A stretch of DNA of 62,781 bases from Chlamydiota bacterium (GTDB lineage: Bacteria > Chlamydiota > Chlamydiia > Chlamydiales > JAAZZY01): the NCBI GenBank assembly GCA_022601345.1, contig JAJACU010000032.1:1-62781 (forward strand). Reading direction: 5' to 3'. The translations under genes and the position numbers were made by a program. Below, one piece after another: positions 16,457 through 25,077 of the stretch. Each line of letters opens with the position of its first letter. The first letter of the stretch is position 1. The notes beneath the pieces were generated by a model. It was not told the DNA's origin, did not search any database, and saw nothing but the letters and a program-made list of their open reading frames with translations.

Positions 16457-17071
16457 TCACTCTGGGCAAACTAACCCGTAGTCGCCATTAGTTCTGCGAA
16501 AAATGACTTTAATTTTCTGGTCTTCTTCTGAGCGAAACAACATAAATTTGTCTCCTGACAAGTCCATTTTCATCACAGCTTCATCTTCAGTTAGAGTTTT
16601 CAGTGGAATAGTCTTAGCGCTCACAATGTGGTGAGAATACTCACTTTCAATTTCCTTCTGATTTGCCTCATCAATAGCATCATTAATCTCAGCAACTTCA
16701 TTAAAAGCACCTTTAACAACATTTATTTCTAAATCAACTACCGAAAGCGCCTTTGCATGGTGCTCTTGCATTTTTGATTTATATTTAGATAAACGCGCAG
16801 TAAGCTTTTCTATTGCTTTGTCAATTGAAGCATACATATCAGGCGTACTTGCGTGGGTTTTAATGACAAAACGCCCTGCCTGAATCATGATGTCTACACG
16901 ATGTTCTTGCCTTTGAATATCCATTGTCACATGAACATCCATTACACTCTTCGATAAATGATCTAACTTAGAAATTTTATCATTAGCATACTCTTTCATT
17001 GCTTCTGTAACTAACACATGGCGGCCTGTAATTGAGATTGGGTATCCATGACCCTTTTCATCTACATTCAT
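16457..17071 (-). CDS. hpf: Ribosome hibernation promoting factor, long form
   Basis: The protein binds the 30S decoding region and dimerises ribosomes in slow growth. The N-terminal HPF domain (about residues 12-115) has the typical ISITGRHVLVTEAMKEYANDKISKL start and a DMYASIDKAIEKLTARL helix. The C-terminal dimerisation domain (about 150-204) has the family's PLKTLTEDEAVMKMDLSGD pattern and ends GDYGLV. At 204 aa it is a long HPF, the form that makes 100S particles without RMF. In Chlamydiae this would fit dormancy in the infectious stage, though that is inference. The upstream 268 bases to the tRNA gene show no further gene. Confidence 0.92.
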   Translation of the reverse strand: MNVDEKGHGYPISITGRHVLVTEAMKEYANDKISKLDHLSKSVMDVHVTMDIQRQEHRVDIMIQAGRFVIKTHASTPDMYASIDKAIEKLTARLSKYKSKMQEHHAKALSVVDLEINVVKGAFNEVAEINDAIDEANQKEIESEYSHHIVSAKTIPLKTLTEDEAVMKMDLSGDKFMLFRSEEDQKIKVIFRRTNGDYGLVCPE

Positions 17072-17339
17072 CTTTACCTCATCAATTTCAAAATGAACTT
17101 TTTAGTATACACTTTATGAATTTTATGAAAAGACAGTTTGCGTATTGTGTTGGGATTTAACTCGTTCTTAAAAACGACTCCATTACAATTTTAAAAGAAG
17201 TATTTCAAAGCAGATTTTTAGATGTATTTGCTCCAATAAAGCTCTGCATTTGCATAGTTTGAGATCGGCTAGGCAAGCAACCTCAGCTTTTCAGGAAGCT
17301 CAATATTCTTTATAAATAACAACAAAAAACAAGATTGAT

Positions 17340-17413
17340 TGCACCGGAGAGGGCTCGAACCTCTAACCACCTGATTCGAAGTCAGGTACTCTATCCGATT
17401 GAGCTACCGGTGC
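17340..17413 (-). tRNA. tRNA-Arg (anticodon TCG)
   Basis: Read on the minus strand it forms a full cloverleaf. The acceptor stem is GCACCGG/CCGGTGC with discriminator A, the D arm has AGCTC..GAT..GAGT, and the anticodon arm is CCTGA-CTTCGAA-TCAGG. The T arm has GGTTCGAGCCC. CCA is not encoded. It reads CGA arginine codons. Confidence 0.97.
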
Positions 17414-17519
17414 TTTTGAGAGAAGAGTTTTTATCAGTTTATACCTTAAAACCCAAGTAAAAAAATTTATTTAATACCAATTTTAAAATAACTCTATTAC
17501 TTAAATAACAAACTTAGCA

Positions 17520-17548
17520 TTGACCTCAATAATCTATTATAAGATAAT
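17520..17548 (+). promoter_or_regulatory. Sigma66/sigma70-type promoter for the TPR-like gene
   Basis: TTGACC and GATAAT elements are separated by 17 bp, each matching consensus at five of six positions. The expected start is about 35 bases upstream of the ATG at 17591. A strong AAGGAGG Shine-Dalgarno lies at 17577-17583. Confidence 0.7.
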
Positions 17549-17590
17549 ATATTCTTGTTTTTAATACTTATTTCTTAAGGAGGAAATTTT

Positions 17591-18583
17591 ATGGGCTTAG
17601 CAGTTAACCCGCCACCCTATAACCCACATTATATATCACCAGAACCATCAGCTCCTCCAGCTCCTCAAGCTTATGAAACCGCCGAATATTACGAAGGAAT
17701 TAGCCAAGCCCAAATTGGGCACGACATGCTAAAAGCTGAAATAGCCACCAAAACAGACTGGGTACCTAATGCAAGTGTGCCCCAAGACTCAACACTCCAA
17801 CGAATTTTAAGGTTTACCTTCTCTATTTTTTCCCCTACTCGTCAGCTAGAAAAGGCTGAGTGCTTTCTTCAAGCAGGTAAAATGTTTTATGCTACAATTG
17901 TTAATGACCATAAAGAAATTGAAGCCTGTAACAAGCTAAGAAAGTCAAATGCAGCTTTTGCAGAATTTTTGTCTGAACTTGAAAGTAATAAAACCAACAA
18001 TGCTAATGATTGCTTGATCTCAGCAATTGAACTAGGCGCAGGTCCTGAAGCTTACTTCTTACTTGGAAAGTATAATTTTGTGAAGCAAGATTATACCCAA
18101 GCTACTCGTGATTTTTTTGAAGCTTCAGAGTTATCCGATAAGCTACCTGGCAGTTCTTCTTTTAAGAAAAAGTGCTTCAAAGCTCTATCTGGAGCATGCG
18201 CTGCGGCTTCAAGTGAAAGAAATGAGCTCCATGACGATGCTCTTCATCTTTACATTCAGTCTTCTAAAATAGACCCCTACGGTCCTACAACTTATGCTGA
18301 ACCTATTTCACGCAATTTTCAAATTTTAAAGTTTCGAAGTAACAAAACTGAAAGTGAACTACGAGCTTGTATTGAATACGATCCAAATGATCCTGATTTC
18401 CAAATAGATCTTTGCTCTAACCTTGCTCACCAAGGACAATACGATGAAGCAATGCATCTTTTAACGGAGTCTTTTGACAAAGCATATAACTATAAGCCTT
18501 CATCACTATACCACTGCGCTGAAGTCGCTCATCAAGTTGCTTTTGCTATTAATAATGCCCCAAAAGCTCATTTGCATCATTAA
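17591..18583 (+). CDS. TPR-like helical protein with proline-rich N-terminus (unrecognised)
   Basis: I do not recognise this 330-aa protein. Residues 8-27 are proline-rich (PPPYNPHY, PEPSAPPAPQ). The rest is helical with TPR-like units, including AYFLLGKYNFVKQDYTQATRDFFEAS and a C-terminal DFQIDLCSNLAHQGQYDEAMHLL. There is no signal peptide or membrane segment. It sits alone between tRNA-Arg and recO, behind a good promoter and a near-perfect Shine-Dalgarno, and ends in a strong intrinsic terminator, so it is an independent, probably well-expressed unit. A proline-rich, TPR-containing orphan in an intracellular bacterium is a candidate type III secretion chaperone or effector, but no secretion signal can be proven from sequence. 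Confidence 0.8.
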   Translation: MGLAVNPPPYNPHYISPEPSAPPAPQAYETAEYYEGISQAQIGHDMLKAEIATKTDWVPNASVPQDSTLQRILRFTFSIFSPTRQLEKAECFLQAGKMFYATIVNDHKEIEACNKLRKSNAAFAEFLSELESNKTNNANDCLISAIELGAGPEAYFLLGKYNFVKQDYTQATRDFFEASELSDKLPGSSSFKKKCFKALSGACAAASSERNELHDDALHLYIQSSKIDPYGPTTYAEPISRNFQILKFRSNKTESELRACIEYDPNDPDFQIDLCSNLAHQGQYDEAMHLLTESFDKAYNYKPSSLYHCAEVAHQVAFAINNAPKAHLHH

Positions 18584-18610
18584 TCTTTAAATTAAATAAT
18601 GATTTCTTTT

Positions 18611-18650
18611 AATAACTCCCTTAAATACTATTTTTGGGAGTTATTTTTTA
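18611..18650 (+). terminator. Rho-independent terminator after the TPR-like gene
   Basis: A 10-bp perfect stem (AATAACTCCC/GGGAGTTATT) with a 15-base loop is followed at once by a T run. It lies 28 bases after the stop at 18583 and directly before recO. Confidence 0.85.
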
Positions 18651-18659
18651 TTTATTTGT

Positions 18660-19343
18660 ATGACAGAAGAAATCCATTGCCAAGCCATAGTTCTATCCTC
18701 TCTAAATTACCGCGACTACGATTGCATAACTACTTTTTACACGGATACGCATGGAATTATCAAAACTATCATTTTAGGGGCCAAAAGAGCTAAAAGCTCT
18801 AAAGCAATCTTTTGCCAACCTCTGACCCTTCTCAATTTAACTTTTCGACCTCGTAAAGGCGATCTTCATTCTTTTAAGGAAGCAAAAGTTCTAAATGCCA
18901 ATTTAGAGATTAGAGATTCTTTTGACGCTCTTCAAGTAGGTATTAAGCTGTTAAACCTCGTATCAAAAAGCCAAGCTCCTGAAGAACCATCTTATCGGGT
19001 TTTTCAACTCTTGGCTAGCTACTTAAAAAAAATCCCCGAGTTTACTAACCCCTGGATTTTATCGAGCAGTTTTGTACTGAAGATTTTAGTTTTATCAGGC
19101 CATTGGACCCTTCAATCCAAATGCAGCAAGTGCAAGGTTTCGCTTGAAAAATTTCATTTTTCTTCAAACAGCTACTACTGCTCAAATTGCGCCCCTGACG
19201 CATCACTTGTTTTTGAGGTTCCTGAAGTCCAGGCTTTAAGCCAGCTCATCCAAGAAAAGTCATTTCAAGCTTTAAGCCAGCTCAAAACTCCCCCAAAGCT
19301 CGAGAAAAAATTAGATCTATTATTTATGATGAATCAGCAATAA
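18660..19343 (+). CDS. recO: DNA repair protein RecO
   Basis: RecO works with RecR and RecF to load RecA on SSB-coated DNA. The N-terminal OB domain begins with the typical AIVLSSLNYRDYDCITTFYTDTHG segment followed by GAKRAKSS. The C-terminal part carries a four-cysteine zinc site, CSKC (about residue 157) and CSNC (about residue 176). At 227 aa it is close to the usual 230-250 aa. The start is only 10 bases after a terminator T run, so its promoter is unclear and may overlap the preceding terminator. The recO..yidD-LysM-pheT order agrees with the Chlamydia order I remember. Confidence 0.9.
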   Translation: MTEEIHCQAIVLSSLNYRDYDCITTFYTDTHGIIKTIILGAKRAKSSKAIFCQPLTLLNLTFRPRKGDLHSFKEAKVLNANLEIRDSFDALQVGIKLLNLVSKSQAPEEPSYRVFQLLASYLKKIPEFTNPWILSSSFVLKILVLSGHWTLQSKCSKCKVSLEKFHFSSNSYYCSNCAPDASLVFEVPEVQALSQLIQEKSFQALSQLKTPPKLEKKLDLLFMMNQQ

Positions 19344-19365
19344 AAAAATAACTTTAAAATAAAGA

Positions 19366-19449
19366 TGCGAAAGAGGGGACTCGAACCCCTACAGGAATAC
19401 TCCCACTAGCCCCTCAAGCTAGCGTGTCTACCAATTCCACCACTTCCGC
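19366..19449 (-). tRNA. tRNA-Leu (anticodon GAG)
   Basis: Read on the minus strand this is an 84-base class II tRNA. The acceptor stem is GCGGAAG/CTTTCGC with one wobble pair and discriminator A. The D-loop has GGTAGACAC, the anticodon arm is CTAGC-TTGAGGG-GCTAG, and a long variable arm and a GGTTCGAGTCC T arm follow. CCA is not encoded. It reads CUC/CUU leucine codons. Confidence 0.96.
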
Positions 19450-19465
19450 AAAGAATTGGCCTGAG

Positions 19466-19495
19466 AGTATATCTAATACAATTCTTATTTCACAA
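19466..19495 (-). promoter_or_regulatory. Promoter for tRNA-Leu
   Basis: On the minus strand, TTGTGA and TATACT are separated by 18 bp. The predicted start is about 10 bases before the tRNA 5' end. Confidence 0.6.
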
Positions 19496-19570
19496 GAATT
19501 AGTACATGGCTTAACTGAAAAAATTTTCACAAAGTCGACAAAAAATTAATTTTAAGCTAAAATGGGAAGC

Positions 19571-19813
19571 ATGAAATTTCTTCTTAAAGCCCTTATTACG
19601 ATATACCAGTGGACTCTATCACCCCTGTTGGGTAAGTGCTGTCGCTTTTACCCAAGCTGCTCGTGCTATGCTAAAGAAGCTATTGAAACGCATGGAGCAA
19701 TTAAAGGCTCTTGGATGACTCTAGTTAGACTACTCAAATGCTTTCCTTGGCACCCTGGAGGGTACGATCCTGTCCCCTCAAGGAAGAATAAGCGTCATTC
19801 CAACCTTGATTAA
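19571..19813 (+). CDS. yidD: Membrane protein insertion efficiency factor YidD
   Basis: YidD is a small membrane-associated protein that helps YidC-dependent insertion. The family pattern is clear: a helical start [20 protein letters not shown], then the cysteine motif [15 protein letters not shown], then a [16 protein letters not shown] segment. I start at the ATG at 19571 because family members begin directly with this helix; an ATG at 19562 would add three residues. The end overlaps the convergent LysM gene by 36 bp. It is about 80 aa, normal for the family. Confidence 0.93.
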   Translation: MKFLLKALITIYQWTLSPLLGKCCRFYPSCSCYAKEAIETHGAIKGSWMTLVRLLKCFPWHPGGYDPVPSRKNKRHSNLD

Positions 19814-21040
19814 ATCTGAATCTAATTGATTCACTTTGCGCAGCTCATCCAAAGAAACTTGATTTTTCTTAGCAATCTTCCATAGATTGTCCCTTTCTTG
19901 AACGATGTAAATCTTATGAGTTTCTACAGAATTTGGAGCCTCATAAGTTGTCGATGCTACTGCCGAAGTTGCAATAGTATGAGCAGGGTCAATTTTATAT
20001 TTGTGCCCAATAAAATTTATTGCCTCTTGATAGCTATAAGGCTCAGGCAGGTTTTGGTCAGAGTAGTGATAAAGCAAGCGGCAAGCTTCTTGACGCACCC
20101 AATCACTGCGATTTCCAAGAGCTAAATGAACCGCAAAATTTTCTGCTAGATTCGATTTATTCTCAAGCATTCCTAAAAGAGCTACCATTTGGGTATCATT
20201 AAGTTTTTTTAATGCATACGCAGCATCTATTTCTAAGATCAAGCGAGCTGCGTATTGGGACCCAACTTCCAAATATTGGCTTAGGAATTGAATTCTTAGA
20301 GGGTTTGAAAAGTCTTGAATCTGGTTGTGTTGAGCAATAAACTCTTCTAAATAGTCCCATGTTCCTTGCAAAATAGTGTTGAGTAGAACTTCTTTTGAAA
20401 TAGCTAACGAGCAAAAAAGTCCTTCTACATACATAAATTCTCTACTAAGATAGAAGGCTTCCTTTAAAGACTCGTCGTTCACACCTTGAATCATTTTTTT
20501 ATATAAGCCATGACTTGTTAAAGGCCATTTTTCATTTTTGACAAACGATTGCACAAGCTCATACTGCGCTTGAGTTAGCCCTGAAAAAACAGGATATTCA
20601 TAAGAACTGCCAACTGCACCTTGTACGGGAATATAGCGCAAAATTGTAGATTGCCCCATTAGAGCTCGATCAACATCTAAGTCATATTGATGACTCAAAA
20701 CAGATAAGGCAATATCTCTTTGAGAAAACCCTTCTTCAATATGTGCATTTGAACTTAATAGCTTCACTAAATCAGGAAATTTTTTCTCAGAGCACTCAAT
20801 TAAAAAATTTTTCAATGAAGAAGAACTGTCATCCATTTTAGAAATATATTGGCTCGATGAGTTGTACCTAGATCGACCTTCTTTTCCTTTAACTGCATTA
20901 AAAACAAGAGATGTGAGCAATGCTAAATTTAATGCGACACTGAAGATAAGACCTTGCGTTATCCATTTGGGGTATGATGAAGATTCTTTCATTTCCTTCT
21001 GATTTTGCACCTCTTTTTGCTTTTTTTTAGACCGACTCAT
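19778..21040 (-). CDS. LysM-domain membrane-anchored protein
   Basis: The protein has a basic N-terminus ([10 protein letters not shown]), one membrane helix (about residues 27-48), a ~320-residue helical region, and a C-terminal LysM domain (about residues 376-420: [27 protein letters not shown]). This orientation would place the LysM in the periplasm, where it can bind N-acetylglucosamine-containing glycan. It occupies the position of an uncharacterised gene between yidD and pheT in Chlamydia (from memory CT474). No catalytic domain is recognisable in the middle region. A scaffold role in the scant chlamydial peptidoglycan is a reasonable guess only. Confidence 0.8.
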   Translation of the reverse strand: MSRSKKKQKEVQNQKEMKESSSYPKWITQGLIFSVALNLALLTSLVFNAVKGKEGRSRYNSSSQYISKMDDSSSSLKNFLIECSEKKFPDLVKLLSSNAHIEEGFSQRDIALSVLSHQYDLDVDRALMGQSTILRYIPVQGAVGSSYEYPVFSGLTQAQYELVQSFVKNEKWPLTSHGLYKKMIQGVNDESLKEAFYLSREFMYVEGLFCSLAISKEVLLNTILQGTWDYLEEFIAQHNQIQDFSNPLRIQFLSQYLEVGSQYAARLILEIDAAYALKKLNDTQMVALLGMLENKSNLAENFAVHLALGNRSDWVRQEACRLLYHYSDQNLPEPYSYQEAINFIGHKYKIDPAHTIATSAVASTTYEAPNSVETHKIYIVQERDNLWKIAKKNQVSLDELRKVNQLDSDLIKVGMTLILP

Positions 21041-21168
21041 ATATGTTCACCTCAGCGTCCTAGAGAAATGTTTTTATTTTAGACTATATTCAACAGAAAT
21101 TTACTCTTTTCGTCAATCATCGAAATTTGATATAACTGTTCTATTCAGAAATTAAAATTCTTTTATTC

Positions 21169-23568
21169 ATGCAATTTAGTTTAAAATGGCTTCAAGACTT
21201 CTTCAAATCCCCTCTTTCAAGCAACCAGCTTGAAGAAAGGCTTACAAGTGCAGGTTTAGAAGTTGACGCAATAACAGAAAAAAAGGCTCCTTTTGAAGGG
21301 GTCGTTGTAGCGTTGGTCAAAGAAACTCGCCCACATCCAGATGCAGATCGCCTATGTATTGCCACTGTCTTCGACGGGAAACAAAACCTACAAGTTGTTT
21401 GTGGAGCAAAAAATTGCAGAGAAGGCCTCATTACTGCTCTTGCCCCTATTGGTTCTATTCTCATTGATAAATCTGGAAAAAAACACAAAATGAAGCTGGG
21501 TGTTTTGAGAGGAGTTGAATCAAACGGCATGTTGCTCTCACCTGAAGAACTGGGCTTTGATGAGAAAAGCGAAGGCATTATAGAGCTCACAGGTGAATTT
21601 GAAATAGGTTCATCATTAAAAGCTTTGTTTGAAGATGAAATTTTAGAGATTTCTTTTACTCCAAATCTTGGCCATGCCATGAGTCACCTTGGAATAGCTA
21701 GAGAAACTGCCTGTCACTTCGAACTCCCCTATCAAGTCAAAGAGTTAGCTCCTATTAAAGCTTCAAATTTTAAGACAGATGATCACTTTAAAGTTAAAAT
21801 AAACGATAACGAACACTGCCCCATTTACGGCTGCAGATTAATTAAAAATATTAAAATTGGACCTTCACCTGTTTGGCTTAAATCTCGCTTAGAGGCTTGT
21901 GGGCTCAAAAGTATCAATAATGTCGTTGATGCCACGAACTACATTCTTCATGAGATTGGGCAACCCCTACACGCCTTTGATGCAGATTTAATTGCTGGAT
22001 CACAGATAAATATAGAACAGTCAAAAAAAGAACTGACAATTGAGACTTTAGATGGTGTTGAAAGAAAAATCCCTAAAGGAACTCTTCTTATTTCAGACAT
22101 TGAGAAGCCCATTGCACTTGCTGGAATTATAGGTGGAGCTAACAGTCAAGTAAGTGAAAAAACAACCCATATTCTATTAGAAGCTGCGCACTTTACTCCT
22201 AGACTTATTAGAAAGGTCAGTAAAAACATCGGTCTATATACAGAGGCTTCGAAGCATTTCGAGCGTGGCGTTGATCCCAGTATGGTCAGCACCGCCTTAG
22301 ATCGAGCTACTGCTCTAATTCTAGAAAGTTCATCTGGTGATGCGTCTGTAGAAAATTATATTACTGCATTTGACCCTATTGTAGAAAAAGTTCTCTCTTG
22401 TAGATGCTCTCAAATTAATAAATTGCTAGGAACTCAAATCTCAACAGAAGAGATTACAAAAATCTTCAAACGCTTAGAATTTACAATTAATAAGGTCAAC
22501 GAAGACCTTATTGAGCTGAAAGTTCCGACATATAGAAATGACATTAACTTAGAAGTCGACTTAATTGAAGAAGTTGCCCGAGTCTATGGCCTAGATAAAA
22601 TACATACACAAAGTGCACCCTACTCCTTTAGTGAACTTGAAGATGGGCCGCACTATCAGTTAGAACAAAAACTGCACCCTCTACTTCAGCAAGCCGGCCT
22701 GCAAGAAGTTATTACTTGTGATTTGATCAGCCCTGAGATGAATCAGCTGCAAGAAAACTCAGATAAATGTATAGCTGCTCTTAACTACATGTCTAAAGAA
22801 CAATCTATACTAAGAACTTCGTTACTTTCAAATCATCTACAAATCTTAAAACATAATCAAGACCATCAAAATCTAAATATCCATGTTTATGAAATGGGCA
22901 AAACCTACCTTAAAAAAGGTGATTGTTTTGAAGAAGAAGAAAAACTAGCACTTACGCTTACTGGAAGAAACACTCCCTACCACTGGACTGCTAAAGACGA
23001 CAAGTTAGACTTTTTCCACTTAAAGGGCATTATAGAAAATCTGTTAGCTCCACTGCACACCTCCTCAATTCAGTACAGCAAGTCTGATCTAAATACATTT
23101 CACCCTGGAATTCAAGCTCAGATAACTATAGATAATGTTGTTATTGGATCTTTTGGTGAAATTCATCCATCCATTCTTAGAAAAGTGGGTCTAAAGCAAC
23201 CTGTTTTCTTTGCAGAAATCCTACTTTCTCCATTAATTCCTATCAGTTTAAAGCCACTTGAGTTAAAGCCTATTGCACAATTCCCAGCGTCGGAGAGAGA
23301 TTGGACCTTCACTTGTTTAGATGAGCTTGAAATAGGCCATTTAATCCAGGCCATTACAAGTATTTCATCAAGGCTACTTAAAGATGTTTTTTTGTTAGAT
23401 CTTTACCAAAGTGAAAAAATTGGGGTCGACAAAAAAAATGTAACCTTGCGATTTGTTTACAGAAATGATAAAAAAACTATCTCTTTTGAGGCTGTAGAAA
23501 TCGAGCATGCTAGGATTACTAGCGATGTTCAAGAAAAAATGAAAAATTTAATCATTCAACCTAGTTAA
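21169..23568 (+). CDS. pheT: Phenylalanyl-tRNA synthetase beta subunit
   Basis: At 799 aa it matches bacterial PheT (~795 aa). It pairs with PheS (not in this window) as an alpha2-beta2 enzyme charging tRNA-Phe. The N-terminal start MQFSLKWLQDFF and the EMAP/tRNA-binding domain (VVCGAKNCREG) are standard. They are followed by the B3/B4 editing domain (NNVVDATNYILHEIGQPLHAFDAD), the B5 domain (YRNDINLEVDLIEEVARVYG), the catalytic-like core and a C-terminal ferredoxin-fold anticodon-binding domain (FPASERDWTF). It is divergent from the LysM gene across 128 bp and followed by a lipoprotein gene after 12 bp. Confidence 0.97.
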   Translation: MQFSLKWLQDFFKSPLSSNQLEERLTSAGLEVDAITEKKAPFEGVVVALVKETRPHPDADRLCIATVFDGKQNLQVVCGAKNCREGLITALAPIGSILIDKSGKKHKMKLGVLRGVESNGMLLSPEELGFDEKSEGIIELTGEFEIGSSLKALFEDEILEISFTPNLGHAMSHLGIARETACHFELPYQVKELAPIKASNFKTDDHFKVKINDNEHCPIYGCRLIKNIKIGPSPVWLKSRLEACGLKSINNVVDATNYILHEIGQPLHAFDADLIAGSQINIEQSKKELTIETLDGVERKIPKGTLLISDIEKPIALAGIIGGANSQVSEKTTHILLEAAHFTPRLIRKVSKNIGLYTEASKHFERGVDPSMVSTALDRATALILESSSGDASVENYITAFDPIVEKVLSCRCSQINKLLGTQISTEEITKIFKRLEFTINKVNEDLIELKVPTYRNDINLEVDLIEEVARVYGLDKIHTQSAPYSFSELEDGPHYQLEQKLHPLLQQAGLQEVITCDLISPEMNQLQENSDKCIAALNYMSKEQSILRTSLLSNHLQILKHNQDHQNLNIHVYEMGKTYLKKGDCFEEEEKLALTLTGRNTPYHWTAKDDKLDFFHLKGIIENLLAPLHTSSIQYSKSDLNTFHPGIQAQITIDNVVIGSFGEIHPSILRKVGLKQPVFFAEILLSPLIPISLKPLELKPIAQFPASERDWTFTCLDELEIGHLIQAITSISSRLLKDVFLLDLYQSEKIGVDKKNVTLRFVYRNDKKTISFEAVEIEHARITSDVQEKMKNLIIQPS

Positions 23569-23580
23569 TGGAGCCAATTT

Positions 23581-24537
23581 ATGCTTAGGGCTAACAAAAA
23601 GTATTTCCCCACATTTATAGCACTTACACTGTGCGTGCTATCAGCTTGTGGAAATCCAAACAACAATGCTATTAGTACATTATTTATTCATAAGTACGGT
23701 ACAACTCTTACAGAACACGATTGGACTGCTCGCGGTGGGAATGGTCAAATTGTGACAAACTGCAAAGATGGAACAACAATTACTGAAAATTATGTCGAAA
23801 ATGAATTGGAAGGGAAAACGTGCTATTCATTTCCTCACAGTAGTGTAACTTCAAAGGAAGAAAACTACCGCCAAGGACATCTTCTTTCAGAAACTCTTCA
23901 TTTCACTTCCGGTGTTCCTAAACAAAAAATAGAGTATATCTCTGATGGGGAGCGCCACCTAACAACATGGTTTGAAAATGGAGGCCCTAGAAGTCTTGAA
24001 AAATTTGTTGATGAAAGGCTTGAAAGTGGTGAGTACTACACTAGTTCAAATGACCTAGAGTCTAGCATTAAAGCTGGTGTTGGAACTAAAGTTGAACGTA
24101 ACACCTACGGTGAGTTTTTAGCTAAAATTGAGTACAAGAATGGTGAAAAACATCTTATGACAACTTACCATCCCAATGGAGACCCTAAAGTTATCACTTC
24201 ATTCCAAAATGGTAAAGTCCATGGTTTGAAAAAGTTTTTCCATATTAATGGAATACCTAATCGCTTTGAGGAATGGGCTCATGGAACTCAGCAAGGTAAT
24301 ACTGTTGTTTATCGAGATGGACAACCCTATAGCGAGCTGCAGTATGTAGCGGGCATGAAAAATGGTCTAGAAACTATTATGAATGATCATGGCAACGTTG
24401 TTCAAGAAGTGACCTGGAAAAATGATTTAATGCATGGTGTAAAAAAACTTTATATCAATGATACCGTTCGCCTCGAATGGTTCTATAAAGGCAAAAAAGT
24501 ATCTCACTCCGATTTCGAGAAACTTGCAATCCACTAA
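23581..24537 (+). CDS. Lipoprotein with MORN-like (YwqK-type) repeats
   Basis: A lipoprotein signal peptide ends in the lipobox LSAC (C23), so the mature protein is probably lipid-anchored. The rest is made of short G-x-H/N-G beta-hairpin repeats of the MORN-variant (YwqK antitoxin-like) type. Examples are YKNGEKHLMTTYHPNGDPK, FQNGKVHGLKKFFHINGIP and VAGMKNGLETIMNDHGN. A GGAG Shine-Dalgarno is 8 bases before the ATG. It follows pheT by 12 bp and precedes ogt by 21 bp, so pheT-lipoprotein-ogt form a likely operon. The gene in this position in C. trachomatis (CT476 from memory) is also uncharacterised. Despite the family name there is no toxin gene nearby. Confidence 0.85.
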   Translation: MLRANKKYFPTFIALTLCVLSACGNPNNNAISTLFIHKYGTTLTEHDWTARGGNGQIVTNCKDGTTITENYVENELEGKTCYSFPHSSVTSKEENYRQGHLLSETLHFTSGVPKQKIEYISDGERHLTTWFENGGPRSLEKFVDERLESGEYYTSSNDLESSIKAGVGTKVERNTYGEFLAKIEYKNGEKHLMTTYHPNGDPKVITSFQNGKVHGLKKFFHINGIPNRFEEWAHGTQQGNTVVYRDGQPYSELQYVAGMKNGLETIMNDHGNVVQEVTWKNDLMHGVKKLYINDTVRLEWFYKGKKVSHSDFEKLAIH

Positions 24538-24558
24538 TTTTTAATACAAGGGCCTTTT

Positions 24559-25077
24559 ATGAAAAAATTACATTTCACTAAAGGCCCATTGCTTTGCGTT
24601 CATTTTTTCACTGACTCTAAATTAATTCTCAAGATCAAACTATCTTCTTCTTCTCAGTTTCAAGCCAATATCGAAGGGCCAGCTAGCTCTGAGCTCTCAG
24701 ATTTAATCCAGAAATGGCTTTTACTCTATATAGACTCTCAACAACCTAACGCGCTTCCTCTGAACTTTACTAGACTCTCACCATTCCATGAGCGTGTTTT
24801 ACGTGCTTTAGAAAAAATCCCTACGGGGCAAACTTTAAGTTATAAAGATCTAGCTTTACTCTCTCAATCTTCCAAAGCATTTAGAGCCGTAGGCACAGCC
24901 TGTAAGAAAAATCCTTTTCCGCTAGTTATTCCCTGCCACCGCGTCATTTCAAGTAGTGGAGATGTTGGAAACTTTTTCTACGGTAAGGCGCTTAAATTAC
25001 AAATTTTAGAGTTTGAGAAAACAAAAAAAGCCCCTTCAAATGAAGAGGCCTTTTTAAAGAAAGTGAAACTAAATTAG
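24559..25077 (+). CDS. ogt: Methylated-DNA--protein-cysteine methyltransferase
   Basis: This is a suicide repair protein that moves alkyl groups from O6-alkylguanine to its own cysteine. The active site PCHRV (C126) is intact, preceded by the DNA-binding helix segment TGQTLSYKDLALLSQSSKAFRAVGTACKKNP. At 172 aa it is a stand-alone Ogt/MGMT without Ada's AraC-type region. It sits 21 bp after the lipoprotein gene, as in Chlamydia where the gene is called ada. Its 3' coding end contains a terminator hairpin that serves the opposite-strand cysteine-rich gene (25023-25055). Confidence 0.93.
   Translation: MKKLHFTKGPLLCVHFFTDSKLILKIKLSSSSQFQANIEGPASSELSDLIQKWLLLYIDSQQPNALPLNFTRLSPFHERVLRALEKIPTGQTLSYKDLALLSQSSKAFRAVGTACKKNPFPLVIPCHRVISSSGDVGNFFYGKALKLQILEFEKTKKAPSNEEAFLKKVKLN
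25023..25055 (-). terminator. Terminator of the cysteine-rich lipoprotein gene, inside ogt
   Basis: On the minus strand, a hairpin with arms AAAAAGGCCTCTTCA and a near-complement (one bulge, one mismatch, 2-base loop) is followed by seven T. It begins about 19 bases after the lipoprotein stop and lies in the last codons of ogt. Confidence 0.65.

Noticed and set aside
21192-21680. 162-codon minus-strand open frame within pheT
   Set aside because: It lies fully opposite the conserved pheT N-terminal region; serine/proline-rich shadow composition.
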